NCBI GenBank assembly: GCA_005885285.1
Contig: VAZG01000193.1
Span: forward strand, 1-51,800
Length of the DNA stretch: 51,800 nt
Reading direction: 5' to 3'
DNA from: Alphaproteobacteria bacterium
GTDB taxonomy: Bacteria; Pseudomonadota; Alphaproteobacteria; Rhizobiales; Xanthobacteraceae
A model generated the notes under the pieces. That model made no database searches, was not told the origin of the DNA, and saw only the letters and a program-made list of their open reading frames with translations. Below are positions 25,827 through 34,307 of this stretch, in pieces. The translations under genes and the position numbers were made by a program. Position 1 is the stretch's first letter; each line of letters opens with the position of its first letter.

Positions 25827-26909
25827 TTACAACGCCGCCAACACCGCCTTTGCGATATCCGCGGTGCCGTTGCTGCCGCCGAATTCCATCGGTTTGATGC
25901 CGTCAGCGTAGACCTTGTCGACCGCGCGTTCGATGCGCTCACAGGCCTCGGTTGCGCTTTCCAGGCCGTGCTTGTCGGCGAGCCAGTCCAGCATCATCGC
26001 CGCTGAGAGGATCATCGCGGTCGGATTGGCCTTGCCCTGCCCCATGATATCGGGCGCGGTGCCGTGGCATGGCTGGAACACCGCGTGGCGGTCGCCGATA
26101 TCGGCCGACGGCGCCATGCCCATGCCGCCGATCAGGCCGGCCGTCATGTCGGAGAGAATGTCGCCGAACATGTTTTCCATCACCATGACGTCGAAATCCC
26201 AGGGACGCTTGACCAGCAGCGCCGAGCATGCATCGACATAGAGGCGGTCGGTTTTCACATTGGGATGACGTTTGGCCGCCTCGTCGAACATCTCGCGAAA
26301 GAACGCGAAGGCCTTGAATACGTTCGCCTTGTCGACGCAGATTAATCCTCCGCTTGAGCGTCCGCGCGCTCTTCGCCGTTCGGCCAGCCGAAACGAAAAC
26401 TCAAACAGCCGTTCCGAGGTTTTGCGCGTGATGAGAAGCGTCTCGCGCGCCTCGGTGTCGGTGACGACGCCCTTGCCCATCGAGGCGAACAGGCCTTCGG
26501 TGGATTCCCGGATCACGACCAGATCGATGCCGCGCTGGTCGGCGCCGACGATCGGGCTCGGCACGCCCGGGATCAGCCGCGCCGGCCGCACCCCGGCATA
26601 GAGATCGAAATGAAAGCGCAGTTCGACCTGTGGCATGATCTCGGTATTGTCGGGGTAGCGCACCGACGGCAGGCCGCATGCGCCGAGCAGGATCGCGTCC
26701 GCTTCATCGCAAAGCCGCACCGTCGTGTCCGGCATCGACTTGCCGGTCGCGAGATAATGGTTGGCGCCGGCGGGCGCTTCGGTGAAGCGAAACTTCAAGT
26801 CCGATGTCGCTTCGATCTTGCGTAAAACTTCGAGCGCGGGCGCCATCACCTCGGGGCCGATACCGTCGCCGCCGAGCACGGCGATGTGGAGCGCGTTGTT
26901 AGCGGACAT
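25827..26909 (-). CDS. Isocitrate/isopropylmalate dehydrogenase family protein (LeuB-like)
   Basis: The 360-residue NAD-dependent decarboxylating dehydrogenase shows the full family layout: GGDGIGPEVM at the N-terminus, the substrate loop RESTEGLFAS, the catalytic Lys in CVDKANV, and the metal-binding ENMFGDILSDMTAGLIG segment, then GTAPDIMGQGKANP. The RESTEG loop differs from both classical IPMDH (RELTGG) and ICDH, so malate, tartrate or another 2-hydroxyacid are alternatives. ATG 26909 follows AAGGAA. Its 3' end ends 10 bp from the stop of the histidine kinase and has a decayed second copy at 23697-23845. It is not near leuCD. Confidence 0.9.
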   Translation of the reverse strand: MSANNALHIAVLGGDGIGPEVMAPALEVLRKIEATSDLKFRFTEAPAGANHYLATGKSMPDTTVRLCDEADAILLGACGLPSVRYPDNTEIMPQVELRFHFDLYAGVRPARLIPGVPSPIVGADQRGIDLVVIRESTEGLFASMGKGVVTDTEARETLLITRKTSERLFEFSFRLAERRRARGRSSGGLICVDKANVFKAFAFFREMFDEAAKRHPNVKTDRLYVDACSALLVKRPWDFDVMVMENMFGDILSDMTAGLIGGMGMAPSADIGDRHAVFQPCHGTAPDIMGQGKANPTAMILSAAMMLDWLADKHGLESATEACERIERAVDKVYADGIKPMEFGGSNGTADIAKAVLAAL

Positions 26910-26954
26910 GGAATTTCCTTGAGGGGGTCGTAAGAGAGGCAACAGATTAGAACA

Positions 26955-27036
26955 TCATTGCGAGCAAAGCGAAGCAATCCAGAAAGCCGCAAAGAAAGAA
27001 TGGATTGCTTTGTCGCAAGTGCTCCTCGCAATGACG
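26955..27036. repeat. Palindromic dispersed repeat (TCATTGCGAG type), copy 1
   Basis: The ends TCATTGCGAG and CTCGCAATGA are complementary, and an inner pair GAAGCAATCCA/TGGATTGCTT also matches. The same repeat occurs at 45165-45247. It lies between the alcohol dehydrogenase stop and the LeuB-like gene's start region, and may fold as a long hairpin in mRNA. Confidence 0.8.
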
Positions 27037-27052
27037 GAATTGACGCCGGCAT

Positions 27053-28120
27053 TCACGGCGTCAGCACGGCGCGGCCGACCAGCCTGCCCTTTTGCAGTTC
27101 GACCAGCGCCTCGTTGGCTTTGGCGAGCGGCATTGGCGTCACCGGGATCGGCGCGATCTTCTTGGCGCGGACCAGATCGAGCAATTCCTGTGTTTCCCTG
27201 AGATTGCCGACATAGCTGCCCTGGATGGTGATGGCCTTGATCGGGATCAGCGGCAGCGCCCACGGTGCGCCGCCGCCGAACAGGCCGACGATCACGAGCT
27301 TGCCGCCTTTGCTCAGGCAGTCGAACCCAAGCTGCGTGGTCGCGGCATTGCCGACCAGGTCGATCACCGCGCGGATCGGCCCGCCGGCTTTGCCGGCAAG
27401 CTGCTCCAGCGCATCAGGCGCCTTACCGTCGACGGTCGCAAGCGCGCCAGCTTTTTCGGCGGCCTCGCGCTTCCTCGCGTCGATATCGACGACGATGGCG
27501 CCCTTGCCGCCCATCGCCTTCAACAGCGACAGCGCCATCAGGCCAAGCCCGCCGGCGCCGAAAATCACGATTGGCGTGCTGAACGCGGATTCGACCTTCT
27601 TCAGCGCGCTATAGGTGGTGACGCCGGAGCAGGCATAGGGCGCGGCGGTGACGGGGTCGAGCCCTTTCAGGTCCAACAGGTACTTCGGATGCGGCACCGT
27701 CATGTGATCGGCATAGCCGCCGTCGCAATAAACGCCGAGCGAGGCAGGCTTCAGGCACATATTTTCATCGCCTGCAAGACACGTCTCGCATTTGCCGCAG
27801 CCGAGCCAAGGGTACACCAGCGCGACATCGCCGACCTTCAGATCGCCCTTGTCGCTCGCCTTCACGTCCGGGCCGAACGCGGCGATTTCGCCGACGGTCT
27901 CATGCCCCATGGTGCGCGGCAATGAAACGCCGCGGTCTTTCAGCGAAAGCGGTTTTCGTCCATGGCCGAGATCGTAACCGCCTTCCCAGATGTGCAGATC
28001 GCTATGGCAGACGCCGGCCGCCTTCACCCTGATCAACACCTGCGTTCCCAATGGTTGCGGCGTCGGCTGCTCCACCTCTCTCAAGGGCGCGTTGAAATCG
28101 GCCACCTGGAAACTTTTCAT
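27053..28120 (-). CDS. Zinc-dependent alcohol dehydrogenase (MDR superfamily)
   Basis: The 355-residue cytoplasmic enzyme is a medium-chain dehydrogenase. Catalytic zinc ligands are Cys38 (GVCHSDLH), His73-Glu74 (MGHETVGE) and a cysteine near residue 164 (YACSGVTTY). The structural zinc site has four cysteines at 108, 111, 114 and 122 (CGKCETCLAGDENMC). The nucleotide-binding motif is GAGGLGLMAL. The family oxidises alcohols or reduces aldehydes with NAD(P). An insertion at residues 48-66 (YDLGHGRKPLSLKDRG) is seen in rhizobial members of this group. It is separated from the LeuB-like gene by a palindromic repeat. Confidence 0.93.
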   Translation of the reverse strand: MKSFQVADFNAPLREVEQPTPQPLGTQVLIRVKAAGVCHSDLHIWEGGYDLGHGRKPLSLKDRGVSLPRTMGHETVGEIAAFGPDVKASDKGDLKVGDVALVYPWLGCGKCETCLAGDENMCLKPASLGVYCDGGYADHMTVPHPKYLLDLKGLDPVTAAPYACSGVTTYSALKKVESAFSTPIVIFGAGGLGLMALSLLKAMGGKGAIVVDIDARKREAAEKAGALATVDGKAPDALEQLAGKAGGPIRAVIDLVGNAATTQLGFDCLSKGGKLVIVGLFGGGAPWALPLIPIKAITIQGSYVGNLRETQELLDLVRAKKIAPIPVTPMPLAKANEALVELQKGRLVGRAVLTP

Positions 28121-28201
28121 CGCTTCACTCCCGGTATTTTTGCTCTTCGGCGGACATTGCCACGTCCGTGCAGGAGAGACAAACGCGTCGAACGGCTGCC
28201 G

Positions 28202-29407
28202 TCAACGCTGTTCCGCCAGCAGCGCGCTGCCCGAAAAAGCCGCTATTTGCTCCTCGGAGTAGCCGCTCTCCTTGAGCAGCGCGCGGGTGTGTTCACCCAA
28301 GTTTGATATGCGCTTGCCTGACGATACATCGGCCCCCGACATCCGAAACGGCAGATTGAGAACCTTGAAGGTACCGCCGTCGTCCTCCACCTCGGAAAGC
28401 GCACGCCGATGGGCGATCTGCGGATCGTTCAAGGCTTCCGCGACCGTGCGATAGGCGGAGGACGGAACCCCCTCGCCGTTCAGTGCCGCCAGGCATTGCG
28501 CCGTCGTCACCGAGCACGACCAGGCCTCAACGCCATCCATCAAGTCCGCCCAGTTGTTGCGGCGGTCGGCATATTTCGCAAAACGCGGATCGCTGACCCA
28601 GTCCGGGCGGCCGATCACCTTCATCAAACCCTGAAAGGTCTTTTCGCTGGCGATTGCGATTATCACGTATCCATCCGACGTCTGGATCGGACCGAACATC
28701 GGACGCGAGGTCGGCGCGACCGTAAATTGCGACCATTGCACCTCGTTCAAGGTCAGGGTCAGCATGGATTCGAGCATCGAGACGTCGATATGCTGGCCTC
28801 GTTGCGTCACGTGTCGCTGGTACAGCGCCGCCGAGATAGCGCCAAATGCGTAGGTGCCGGTGAGGACATCGGCATGATAGATGCCGCAATAATCCGGACG
28901 GCTCCTTCCCGGCTGATAGGCCAGATGCGCCATGTCGTAGCCGGAGGCCGCATGGATCACCGGTGCGTAAGCCGGCAGTTCGGACGACGGGCCGGTCTGC
29001 CCATATCCGGAGATCGAGCAGTAGATCAGCCTCGGATTGAGGGCACTCAGCGTCGCCCAGTCGAGCTTCAGCCGTCGCATCACGCCCGGGCGAAAATTCT
29101 CCACCAGGATATCCGCGGTTGCGACCAGCCGGCGGATAACTTCGATCCCCTCAGGCGACTTCAGATCGAGCACGAGGCTCTTCTTGCCGACATTGAGCTG
29201 GCCAAAAGTGGTGCTGCAGCCATTGCGCAGCGGCGGGCGGGTGCGCATCGTCTCGCCTTCGGCGGTCTCGATCTTGATAACCTCCGCTCCCATGTCGGCG
29301 AGCATTCGCGCGCAATGTGGGCCGGCGATCGTGGTCGAAAAATCGAACACACGGAGCCCTGCAAAACCCTTTGTCAAATTGCCCTCATCGTTTCCGGTTA
29401 TTGTCAT
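28202..29407 (-). CDS. CaiB/BaiF (class III) CoA-transferase
   Basis: The 401-residue protein has the normal length of family III CoA-transferases, interlocked dimers that move CoA between carboxylic acids. The N-terminal motif GLRVFDFSTTIAGPHCARMLADMGAEVIKIE (shown in essence by VFDFSTTIAGPHCARMLADM) and the catalytic Asp180 (YHADVLTGTYA) are present. The last part contains the GEGVPSS...DPQ segment usual for the family. It lies next to the alcohol dehydrogenase on the same strand with an 81-bp gap, and could activate an acid for breakdown. The substrate is unknown. Confidence 0.92.
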   Translation of the reverse strand: MTITGNDEGNLTKGFAGLRVFDFSTTIAGPHCARMLADMGAEVIKIETAEGETMRTRPPLRNGCSTTFGQLNVGKKSLVLDLKSPEGIEVIRRLVATADILVENFRPGVMRRLKLDWATLSALNPRLIYCSISGYGQTGPSSELPAYAPVIHAASGYDMAHLAYQPGRSRPDYCGIYHADVLTGTYAFGAISAALYQRHVTQRGQHIDVSMLESMLTLTLNEVQWSQFTVAPTSRPMFGPIQTSDGYVIIAIASEKTFQGLMKVIGRPDWVSDPRFAKYADRRNNWADLMDGVEAWSCSVTTAQCLAALNGEGVPSSAYRTVAEALNDPQIAHRRALSEVEDDGGTFKVLNLPFRMSGADVSSGKRISNLGEHTRALLKESGYSEEQIAAFSGSALLAEQR

Positions 29408-29504
29408 TCTGTAAGGATTCCTTGCCCAAAACTTCTCTGGGGTGAGACCCTAGATTGTGCTGATACGGCAGGGAAGCGCTTCCCCGCAATCGGCCTGCCT
29501 TTGC

Positions 29505-29579
29505 CTTGCTTCTGGATTGCTTGCCTCTGGATTGCTTGCCCCTGCGTTGCTTGGCTCTGGATTTCTTGCCTTTGAGTTG
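29505..29579. repeat. Five tandem 15-bp repeats in the glgA upstream region
   Basis: Five head-to-tail units based on CTTGCCTCTGGATTG start at 29505, 29520, 29535, 29550 and 29565. They vary at a few positions per unit. The block fills much of the divergent spacer between the CoA-transferase and the GlgA-like gene and contains no stop codon in some frames, because 15 is a multiple of three. Its role is unknown. Confidence 0.85.
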
Positions 29580-29639
29580 AACGGCAAATTGGACCCAATC
29601 TTGCATAGCAAGACCGCAGGGCTCCTAAGAGGGCATTTA

Positions 29640-31058
29640 TTGAAAGTTCTTTTCGTTACGACGGAGATGGACGATTTCGTCCGCGTGGGCGGGCTAGCAG
29701 CCGTTTCTGCCGCCCTGCCCCGGGCGCTCCGCCCCTGGGCCGACGTCAGGATTTTGTTGCCGGGATACCGGGAGGTCGTCGAACAATTCACGCATATTCA
29801 AATCGTTGGCCAATGCGCGCCGCTGGCGGAGATGCCGGCCTGCATGCTCGGCCGCTCGTCGACGCGGGACGGCCTGCCGGTCTACATCCTGCTCTGCCCA
29901 CAACTCTATGACCGGCCCGGCAATCCCTACGGCGATGAATCGGGCAAGGACTGGCCGGACAACGACATCCGTTTCGGCCGCCTTGCGTCCGCCGCGGCCG
30001 AGCTTGCCGCAGGCACTTTGGACAGGAATTGGGCAGCCGACCTGGTGCATGCCAATGACTGGCAGGCAGCCCTTGTGCCGGCCTACCTCACCTGGGCCGG
30101 CGTCAAGGTGCCCTCGATCCTGACCATCCATAACCTCGCCTATCAGGGTCTCTTTCCAAAGGACTCGATGCGCCGCATCGGCGCGCCGGAAAGCTCGTTT
30201 CATATCGACGGCGTCGAGTTCTACGACAAGCTGTCCTTCCTAAAGGGCGGCATCGTCTACGCCTCGCACCTGACCACCGTCAGCGGCACCTATGCGAGAG
30301 AGATCACGACGCAGGAATTCGGCTGTGGGCTCGAAGGCTTGCTCCGTCTCCGCTCCGACGCGGCGCAACTGACGGGAATATTAAACGGCATCGACGAAAG
30401 CTGGGATCCTCGGTTTTGCGCACAGCTCGCGCAGCCCTTCGGCGCCGGCGACTGGGAGGGCAAGCGCGCGAACGCGGAATACGTCCGCAAGCAGTTCGGT
30501 CTAGCGGTATCGCGGGGCCCGATCTTCGGTCTGGTCGCCCGCCTCGTGCATCAGAAGGGCATCGATCTCGTTCTGTCCGCGGCCGACGAGATCATCGAGG
30601 CCGGCGGACAGATCATCGTCACAGGCTCTGGCGAGCCCGGGATCGAGCAGGCGCTGGTCGATGCGCGCCGGCGCCGGCCGGATGCGATCGGTGTTGCCAT
30701 CGGATTCAACGACGGCCAGGCAAGGCGGGTTTTCGCCGGCAGCGATTTCACGCTGATGCCTTCGCGCTTCGAGCCGTGCGGACTAAGCCAGATGTATGCG
30801 CAGCGGTTCGGATCGCTGCCGATCGGCCATCAGACCGGCGGCCTCGCTGAGACCATTACCGACGGCGAGACCGGCTTCCTGTTCGCGCAACCGTCGACCG
30901 AGTCGTTTCTCGGCGGCGTGCGCCGCGCGTTCTCGACGTTCGCGGCAAAGGAACGGCTCGACCTGATGCGCCGCAGCGCAATGGCGCGATCGTTTAGCTG
31001 GGATCTCTCCGCCGCCTGCTACGGCGCGCTGTACCGGAAGATGACGGTTCTACTTTAG
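29640..31058 (+). CDS. glgA: Glycogen/starch synthase (GlgA-like, GT5)
   Basis: The 472-residue cytoplasmic GT-B glycosyltransferase extends alpha-1,4-glucan from a nucleotide-glucose donor. Family marks are KVLFVTTEM at the N-terminus, HANDWQAAL, TIHNLAYQGLFP, and the C-terminal donor site (SRFEPCGLSQMYAQRFGSLP, then TGGLAETI). The KTGGL donor-binding loop reads RVGGL here, so the usual Lys15 is Arg. I chose TTG 29640: it gives the canonical MKVLFV start and has AAGAGGG six bases upstream, while the longer frame begins inside the tandem repeats. It stands alone, without glgB, glgC or glgP beside it, but other glucan genes follow at 34-39 kb. Confidence 0.88.
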   Translation: MKVLFVTTEMDDFVRVGGLAAVSAALPRALRPWADVRILLPGYREVVEQFTHIQIVGQCAPLAEMPACMLGRSSTRDGLPVYILLCPQLYDRPGNPYGDESGKDWPDNDIRFGRLASAAAELAAGTLDRNWAADLVHANDWQAALVPAYLTWAGVKVPSILTIHNLAYQGLFPKDSMRRIGAPESSFHIDGVEFYDKLSFLKGGIVYASHLTTVSGTYAREITTQEFGCGLEGLLRLRSDAAQLTGILNGIDESWDPRFCAQLAQPFGAGDWEGKRANAEYVRKQFGLAVSRGPIFGLVARLVHQKGIDLVLSAADEIIEAGGQIIVTGSGEPGIEQALVDARRRRPDAIGVAIGFNDGQARRVFAGSDFTLMPSRFEPCGLSQMYAQRFGSLPIGHQTGGLAETITDGETGFLFAQPSTESFLGGVRRAFSTFAAKERLDLMRRSAMARSFSWDLSAACYGALYRKMTVLL

Positions 31059-31088
31059 GGCTGTCAGGCGCTTGATTTGCTGGCTTCG

Positions 31089-32246
31089 TCACTCCGCCGC
31101 GACCGGCATCACTTCCATTTGCTCGTGAAGAACGACGCCCGACAGCGGATCGAACTCGCCAACCCAGGGCGCGCGTTCCAGCACCGCCTTGGTGTGGGTG
31201 TATCCGGCGTCCCAACGCCTCATGATGCCGCTCTGGCTGAAATCGATGTCCTTGGTATGGGTCTCGCGATCGAGCTGCGGCGCCAGCAAGCGAACGACAT
31301 GCATCTGCGTCGAGCAGCCATAGCCGACCAGCTCTTGCACGACTTCGTTCCTGAGTTCGGCCTCCGGCAGCCTTGCCGCGAGCTGATTGATGACGTGACG
31401 CAAGCGATGGACTTGCTGCTGACGCACGATGTGGCTGGCGATCCGGCTCGAGTACTGGACATCCTTATGCCGGTTGAGCACCTCCGCCATCGTATGAGGC
31501 TCGGCGCCTGACGGATTCCAAAGATGCACCGCGAAGATCAATGAGTTCTTGCGGGGATTGTCGTCAAACACCGCTTCAGTCGGCGTGTTCGACAGGATGC
31601 CACCGTCCCAATAAAGCTCGTCTTCGATGCGCACCGCCGGGAATGCGGGCGGCAGCGCGCCCGAGGCCATGATATGTTTAGCTCCAAGCTCGCAATCGCG
31701 GCTGTCGAAATAGCGCATCATGCTGGTGCGGACATGGGCGGCGCCGACGGTGAGGCGCGGCTTGCAGCGGTTGACGAGATCGAAATCGACCAGCTCGCCA
31801 AGCGTCTGCTCCAACGGGGCGGTCGAATAATATCCGGCATGCTCGGGGCCGAGCGGATAGAAATCGCCGGCATGCGCCAGCGGATTTGGCCTGAAGAAAC
31901 CCGGGATCCCGTTGGTCACTGTGGACCAGTAGGATAGTTTCTCATTGAACCCCGGAAAAGCGTCGCGAAAATTCCAGATCGGATTCTGCTCCATCTTCTT
32001 CCAGAATTGCTTCAGCCGCGGCAAGCGGTTTTCGGGCTCGTTGCCGGCAATCACGCTGGCATTGATGGCGCCGATCGAGGTGCCGATGATCCAGTCCGGC
32101 TCGATGCCAGCCTCGTGCAGCGCCTGGTAGACGCCGGCCTGATAGGACCCCAGCGCGCCGCCGCCTTGCAGCACCAGCACGATCTGTCCGGGATAGTTCC
32201 CGCCCAGCGATTTCAGGCTTTGCGAAGCATCCTGTTTGCTATCCAT
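31089..32246 (-). CDS. Patatin-like phospholipase (DUF3734 type)
   Basis: This 385-residue protein has the patatin Ser-Asp dyad: oxyanion loop GGGALGSY at residues 28-35, nucleophile Ser57 in GTSIG and Asp214 in DGGILSN. The C-terminal region of about 110 residues (VLNRHKDVQYSSRIASHIVR; HTKDIDFSQSGIMRRW) fits the DUF3734 extension. It would hydrolyse acyl esters such as phospholipids; in rhizobia such genes often lie near polyhydroxybutyrate genes, which are not seen here. There is no signal peptide. It converges with the GlgA-like gene. Confidence 0.92.
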   Translation of the reverse strand: MDSKQDASQSLKSLGGNYPGQIVLVLQGGGALGSYQAGVYQALHEAGIEPDWIIGTSIGAINASVIAGNEPENRLPRLKQFWKKMEQNPIWNFRDAFPGFNEKLSYWSTVTNGIPGFFRPNPLAHAGDFYPLGPEHAGYYSTAPLEQTLGELVDFDLVNRCKPRLTVGAAHVRTSMMRYFDSRDCELGAKHIMASGALPPAFPAVRIEDELYWDGGILSNTPTEAVFDDNPRKNSLIFAVHLWNPSGAEPHTMAEVLNRHKDVQYSSRIASHIVRQQQVHRLRHVINQLAARLPEAELRNEVVQELVGYGCSTQMHVVRLLAPQLDRETHTKDIDFSQSGIMRRWDAGYTHTKAVLERAPWVGEFDPLSGVVLHEQMEVMPVAAE

Positions 32247-32316
32247 GTCCTGCTCCCATTCCTGCTGTGCTCAGTGATGTACGCCGGAACTGCGGTTTTG
32301 TTACGCCGGCCGCGCT

Positions 32317-32420
32317 AGAGCATGATCCGGAAAAGTGGACACCGGTTTTCCGAAAAGATCATGCTCAATCAAAAACCTAAAGCGCGATGACGATCTAACT
32401 TAATCTCATCGCGCTTTAGT
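32317..32420. repeat. Dispersed repeat with two hairpins (AGAGCATGATCC type)
   Basis: The left part pairs GAGCATGATC (32318-32327) with GATCATGCTC (32357-32366), extended inside by CGGAAAA/TTTTCCG. The right part pairs AAAGCGCGATGA (32379-32390) with TCATCGCGCTTT (32406-32417). This bipartite repeat is common in Bradyrhizobium-type spacers; a decayed copy is at 11788-11904. Here it directly abuts a gene remnant. Confidence 0.8.
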
Positions 32421-32536
32421 GAGCGGTCCAGCGCGGCGCTCGGCCAATTGTTCGATCATTTTGGCTGGACCGCCTGCGTCGCCGGCGTGGGCGCATCGCT
32501 GGCGGTTGCAGCGCTGCTGGCAGCCCTGCTGGTCTT
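32421..32536 (+). pseudogene. C-terminal remnant of an MFS transporter
   Basis: In the frame that starts at 32421 the plus strand reads SSAALGQLFDHFGWTACVAG and then a hydrophobic stretch VGASLAVAALLAALLVF, which is the typical last membrane segment of a major facilitator transporter. There is no start or upstream part: the sequence to the left is the dispersed repeat. It meets the 3' end of a different, intact MFS gene on the opposite strand. I infer that the body of this gene was lost by a deletion at the repeat. Confidence 0.65.
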
Positions 32537-33777
32537 CAAGCCGCCGTCCGCCGGGTTTCCGGCATCACCAGCCAGATCATCGCCAGACCGAGGGCGGCAA
32601 CGCCGGCAAGCCCCATGAATGCAACGTTGCTGCCGAACTTGTCGCTGACATACCCGGCGAGCACGGTCGAGAGCGATGCGCCGATGCCAACTGCGGTGCC
32701 GACAATCCCCTGCGCCAGATTGAAGTGACCACTTCCGAACGCGATATCGGCGACGATCAGCGGCACCATGACGCTAAAGACGGCCGCCGTGATGCCGTCG
32801 AACGCCTGCACCGCCACCAGCAGATAGGGGTCGTGCACGGTCGCAAACAACAGGCCGCGGATCGCGAGCGCCGCAAAACCGATCAGCAACAGCGGCCGTC
32901 GCCCCCAGGCTTGCGCCTTGCGTCCGACCGACGGCGACATCAGCGCAACGATGGCTTGCGGCACGATGATGCAGGCGGCGATCAGGACCGGCGCCCATTG
33001 GCTCGACCGCGTCGTGACCACGCCCGCCATCAGCGGTAGCATCGCCGCGTTGGCCAATTGCAGCAGCAGCACGCTGCAGGCGAAGATCAACAACGGGCGC
33101 TGGCGAACCAGCGTCAGGACGCTGGTCGCCTTGGGATCGGGTTCCGGACGCAGCACCTCGCCATGGGCGCGGGCTACATCGACTTCGTCCTCGTGGATTC
33201 GCGCAAGTGCAAGCAAGGTCGGAATTGCCAGCATGAAGGAGACGAGAAACACCGAACGGCTCGACAGCAGATAGCCGGCCGTGCCCATCACGGCCGCGGC
33301 CGTTCCGTTGCCAAGCGACGCAAAGCGGGCATTGCGCCCGAGCCGCTCACCGATCGCAAATGGCCCCACCAGACCGAGGCTGATCGCTGCGATCGCCGGA
33401 CCGAGCACACAACTGGCGGCGGCATGCAGCGTCGCCGCCGCAACGACGACCGGAAAGATCGGCCGCGCGGCATAGCTGAGCGCGGCTGCGCCGATGGTTG
33501 CAACCGCAAAGGCGGCCATCAGGCGTTCGGAGCGCGCGGCATCGACGATCGCGCCGCCCGGCACCTGCCCGATCAACGCGACCAATCCGGCGATCGAGAG
33601 CACGAAGCCGATTTCCACCTGCGTCCATTTTTGCGTGGTCAGATAGACCGCAATGAACGGGCCGAACCCGGTCTGAACATCGGCGAGGAAGAAGATGAAC
33701 CAGTCCAGCCCACGGAGACTCTGACGCGAAGGTATCGGCTTTCCTCCAGACCCCGCGCGATCGGATACCAATGACAC
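32536..33777 (-). CDS. MFS transporter
   Basis: The protein has about 12 hydrophobic segments in two halves joined by a polar loop (HEDEVDVARAHGEVLRPEPD), the standard major facilitator layout. The segment GLDWFIFFLADVQTGFGPFIAVYL near the N-terminus, quoted here in part as LADVQTGFGPFIAVYL, is typical of a rhizobial group of uncharacterised MFS proteins. It would be an inner-membrane exporter or importer of small solutes. The frame is open to 33918, where it would overlap the PRC-barrel gene; GTG 33777 gives a compact N-terminus of about 413 residues and is preferred, although its ribosome site is weak. Confidence 0.85.
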   Translation of the reverse strand: MSLVSDRAGSGGKPIPSRQSLRGLDWFIFFLADVQTGFGPFIAVYLTTQKWTQVEIGFVLSIAGLVALIGQVPGGAIVDAARSERLMAAFAVATIGAAALSYAARPIFPVVVAAATLHAAASCVLGPAIAAISLGLVGPFAIGERLGRNARFASLGNGTAAAVMGTAGYLLSSRSVFLVSFMLAIPTLLALARIHEDEVDVARAHGEVLRPEPDPKATSVLTLVRQRPLLIFACSVLLLQLANAAMLPLMAGVVTTRSSQWAPVLIAACIIVPQAIVALMSPSVGRKAQAWGRRPLLLIGFAALAIRGLLFATVHDPYLLVAVQAFDGITAAVFSVMVPLIVADIAFGSGHFNLAQGIVGTAVGIGASLSTVLAGYVSDKFGSNVAFMGLAGVAALGLAMIWLVMPETRRTAA

Positions 33778-33874
33778 GACATTTCCGCCGCCGCTCGCCC
33801 CCCCGGGACGATTGTCGCCGCTCCGATCAAACGAATTGGATGGACGCGCGACCAGAATGCTTCTCCGATATCTC

Positions 33875-34210
33875 TTAGTGTTCAAACTCGAACGGCTCCA
33901 GCCGGCCGGCCGCGCCAAGCACGACGATCGGCTTGTCTTCCTTGTATTCGGGCGCGGCGTTGACCTGCTCCTTGGTCAACTCGAGCGTGATGCTGTCGCT
34001 CTTGTCGGCGACGCGGCCGAAATGCAGCGCGTTCCAGTCGACGACGATTTTTCGGCTGCCGACCCCGAGAAAACCTCCGAAATCGATGACAGCGGCCCGC
34101 ACCACGCCGGCGCGATCGACAATCACGTCGACGATATGTCCCATATCCTCGTCCGTCGGGCTGCGAACGTCGCGGCCGAGCACGCCATGGGCTTCGCGCG
34201 CGCCGATCAC
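33875..34210 (-). CDS. PRC-barrel domain protein (possible frameshift at the 5' end)
   Basis: The 111-residue product holds a PRC-barrel (VLGRDVRSPTDEDMGHIVDV, then AAVIDFGGFLGVGSRKIVVD), a small beta-barrel found in RimM, photosynthetic H subunits and many stress proteins. The frame used here starts at GTG 34210, which lacks a good ribosome site. A better start, ATG 34278 with AAGGAGG, lies upstream but in another frame: it ends at a TGA overlapping the GTG (GTGA). One extra C in the CCCC run after that ATG would join the two into a protein with a Pro/Ala-rich N-terminus. Either a real frameshift, a sequencing error or translational coupling explains this. It follows the debranching enzyme gene on the same strand. 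Confidence 0.75.
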   Translation of the reverse strand: MIGAREAHGVLGRDVRSPTDEDMGHIVDVIVDRAGVVRAAVIDFGGFLGVGSRKIVVDWNALHFGRVADKSDSITLELTKEQVNAAPEYKEDKPIVVLGAAGRLEPFEFEH

Positions 34211-34307
34211 CGTGACCGAGGGCGGCGGCGCTGGTTCCTTGGCAGCTGGCGGCGATGTCTGCGGTTGAGCCGGGGCATATGGCCTCCTTCCGATCGGTGC
34301 GGCCGCC

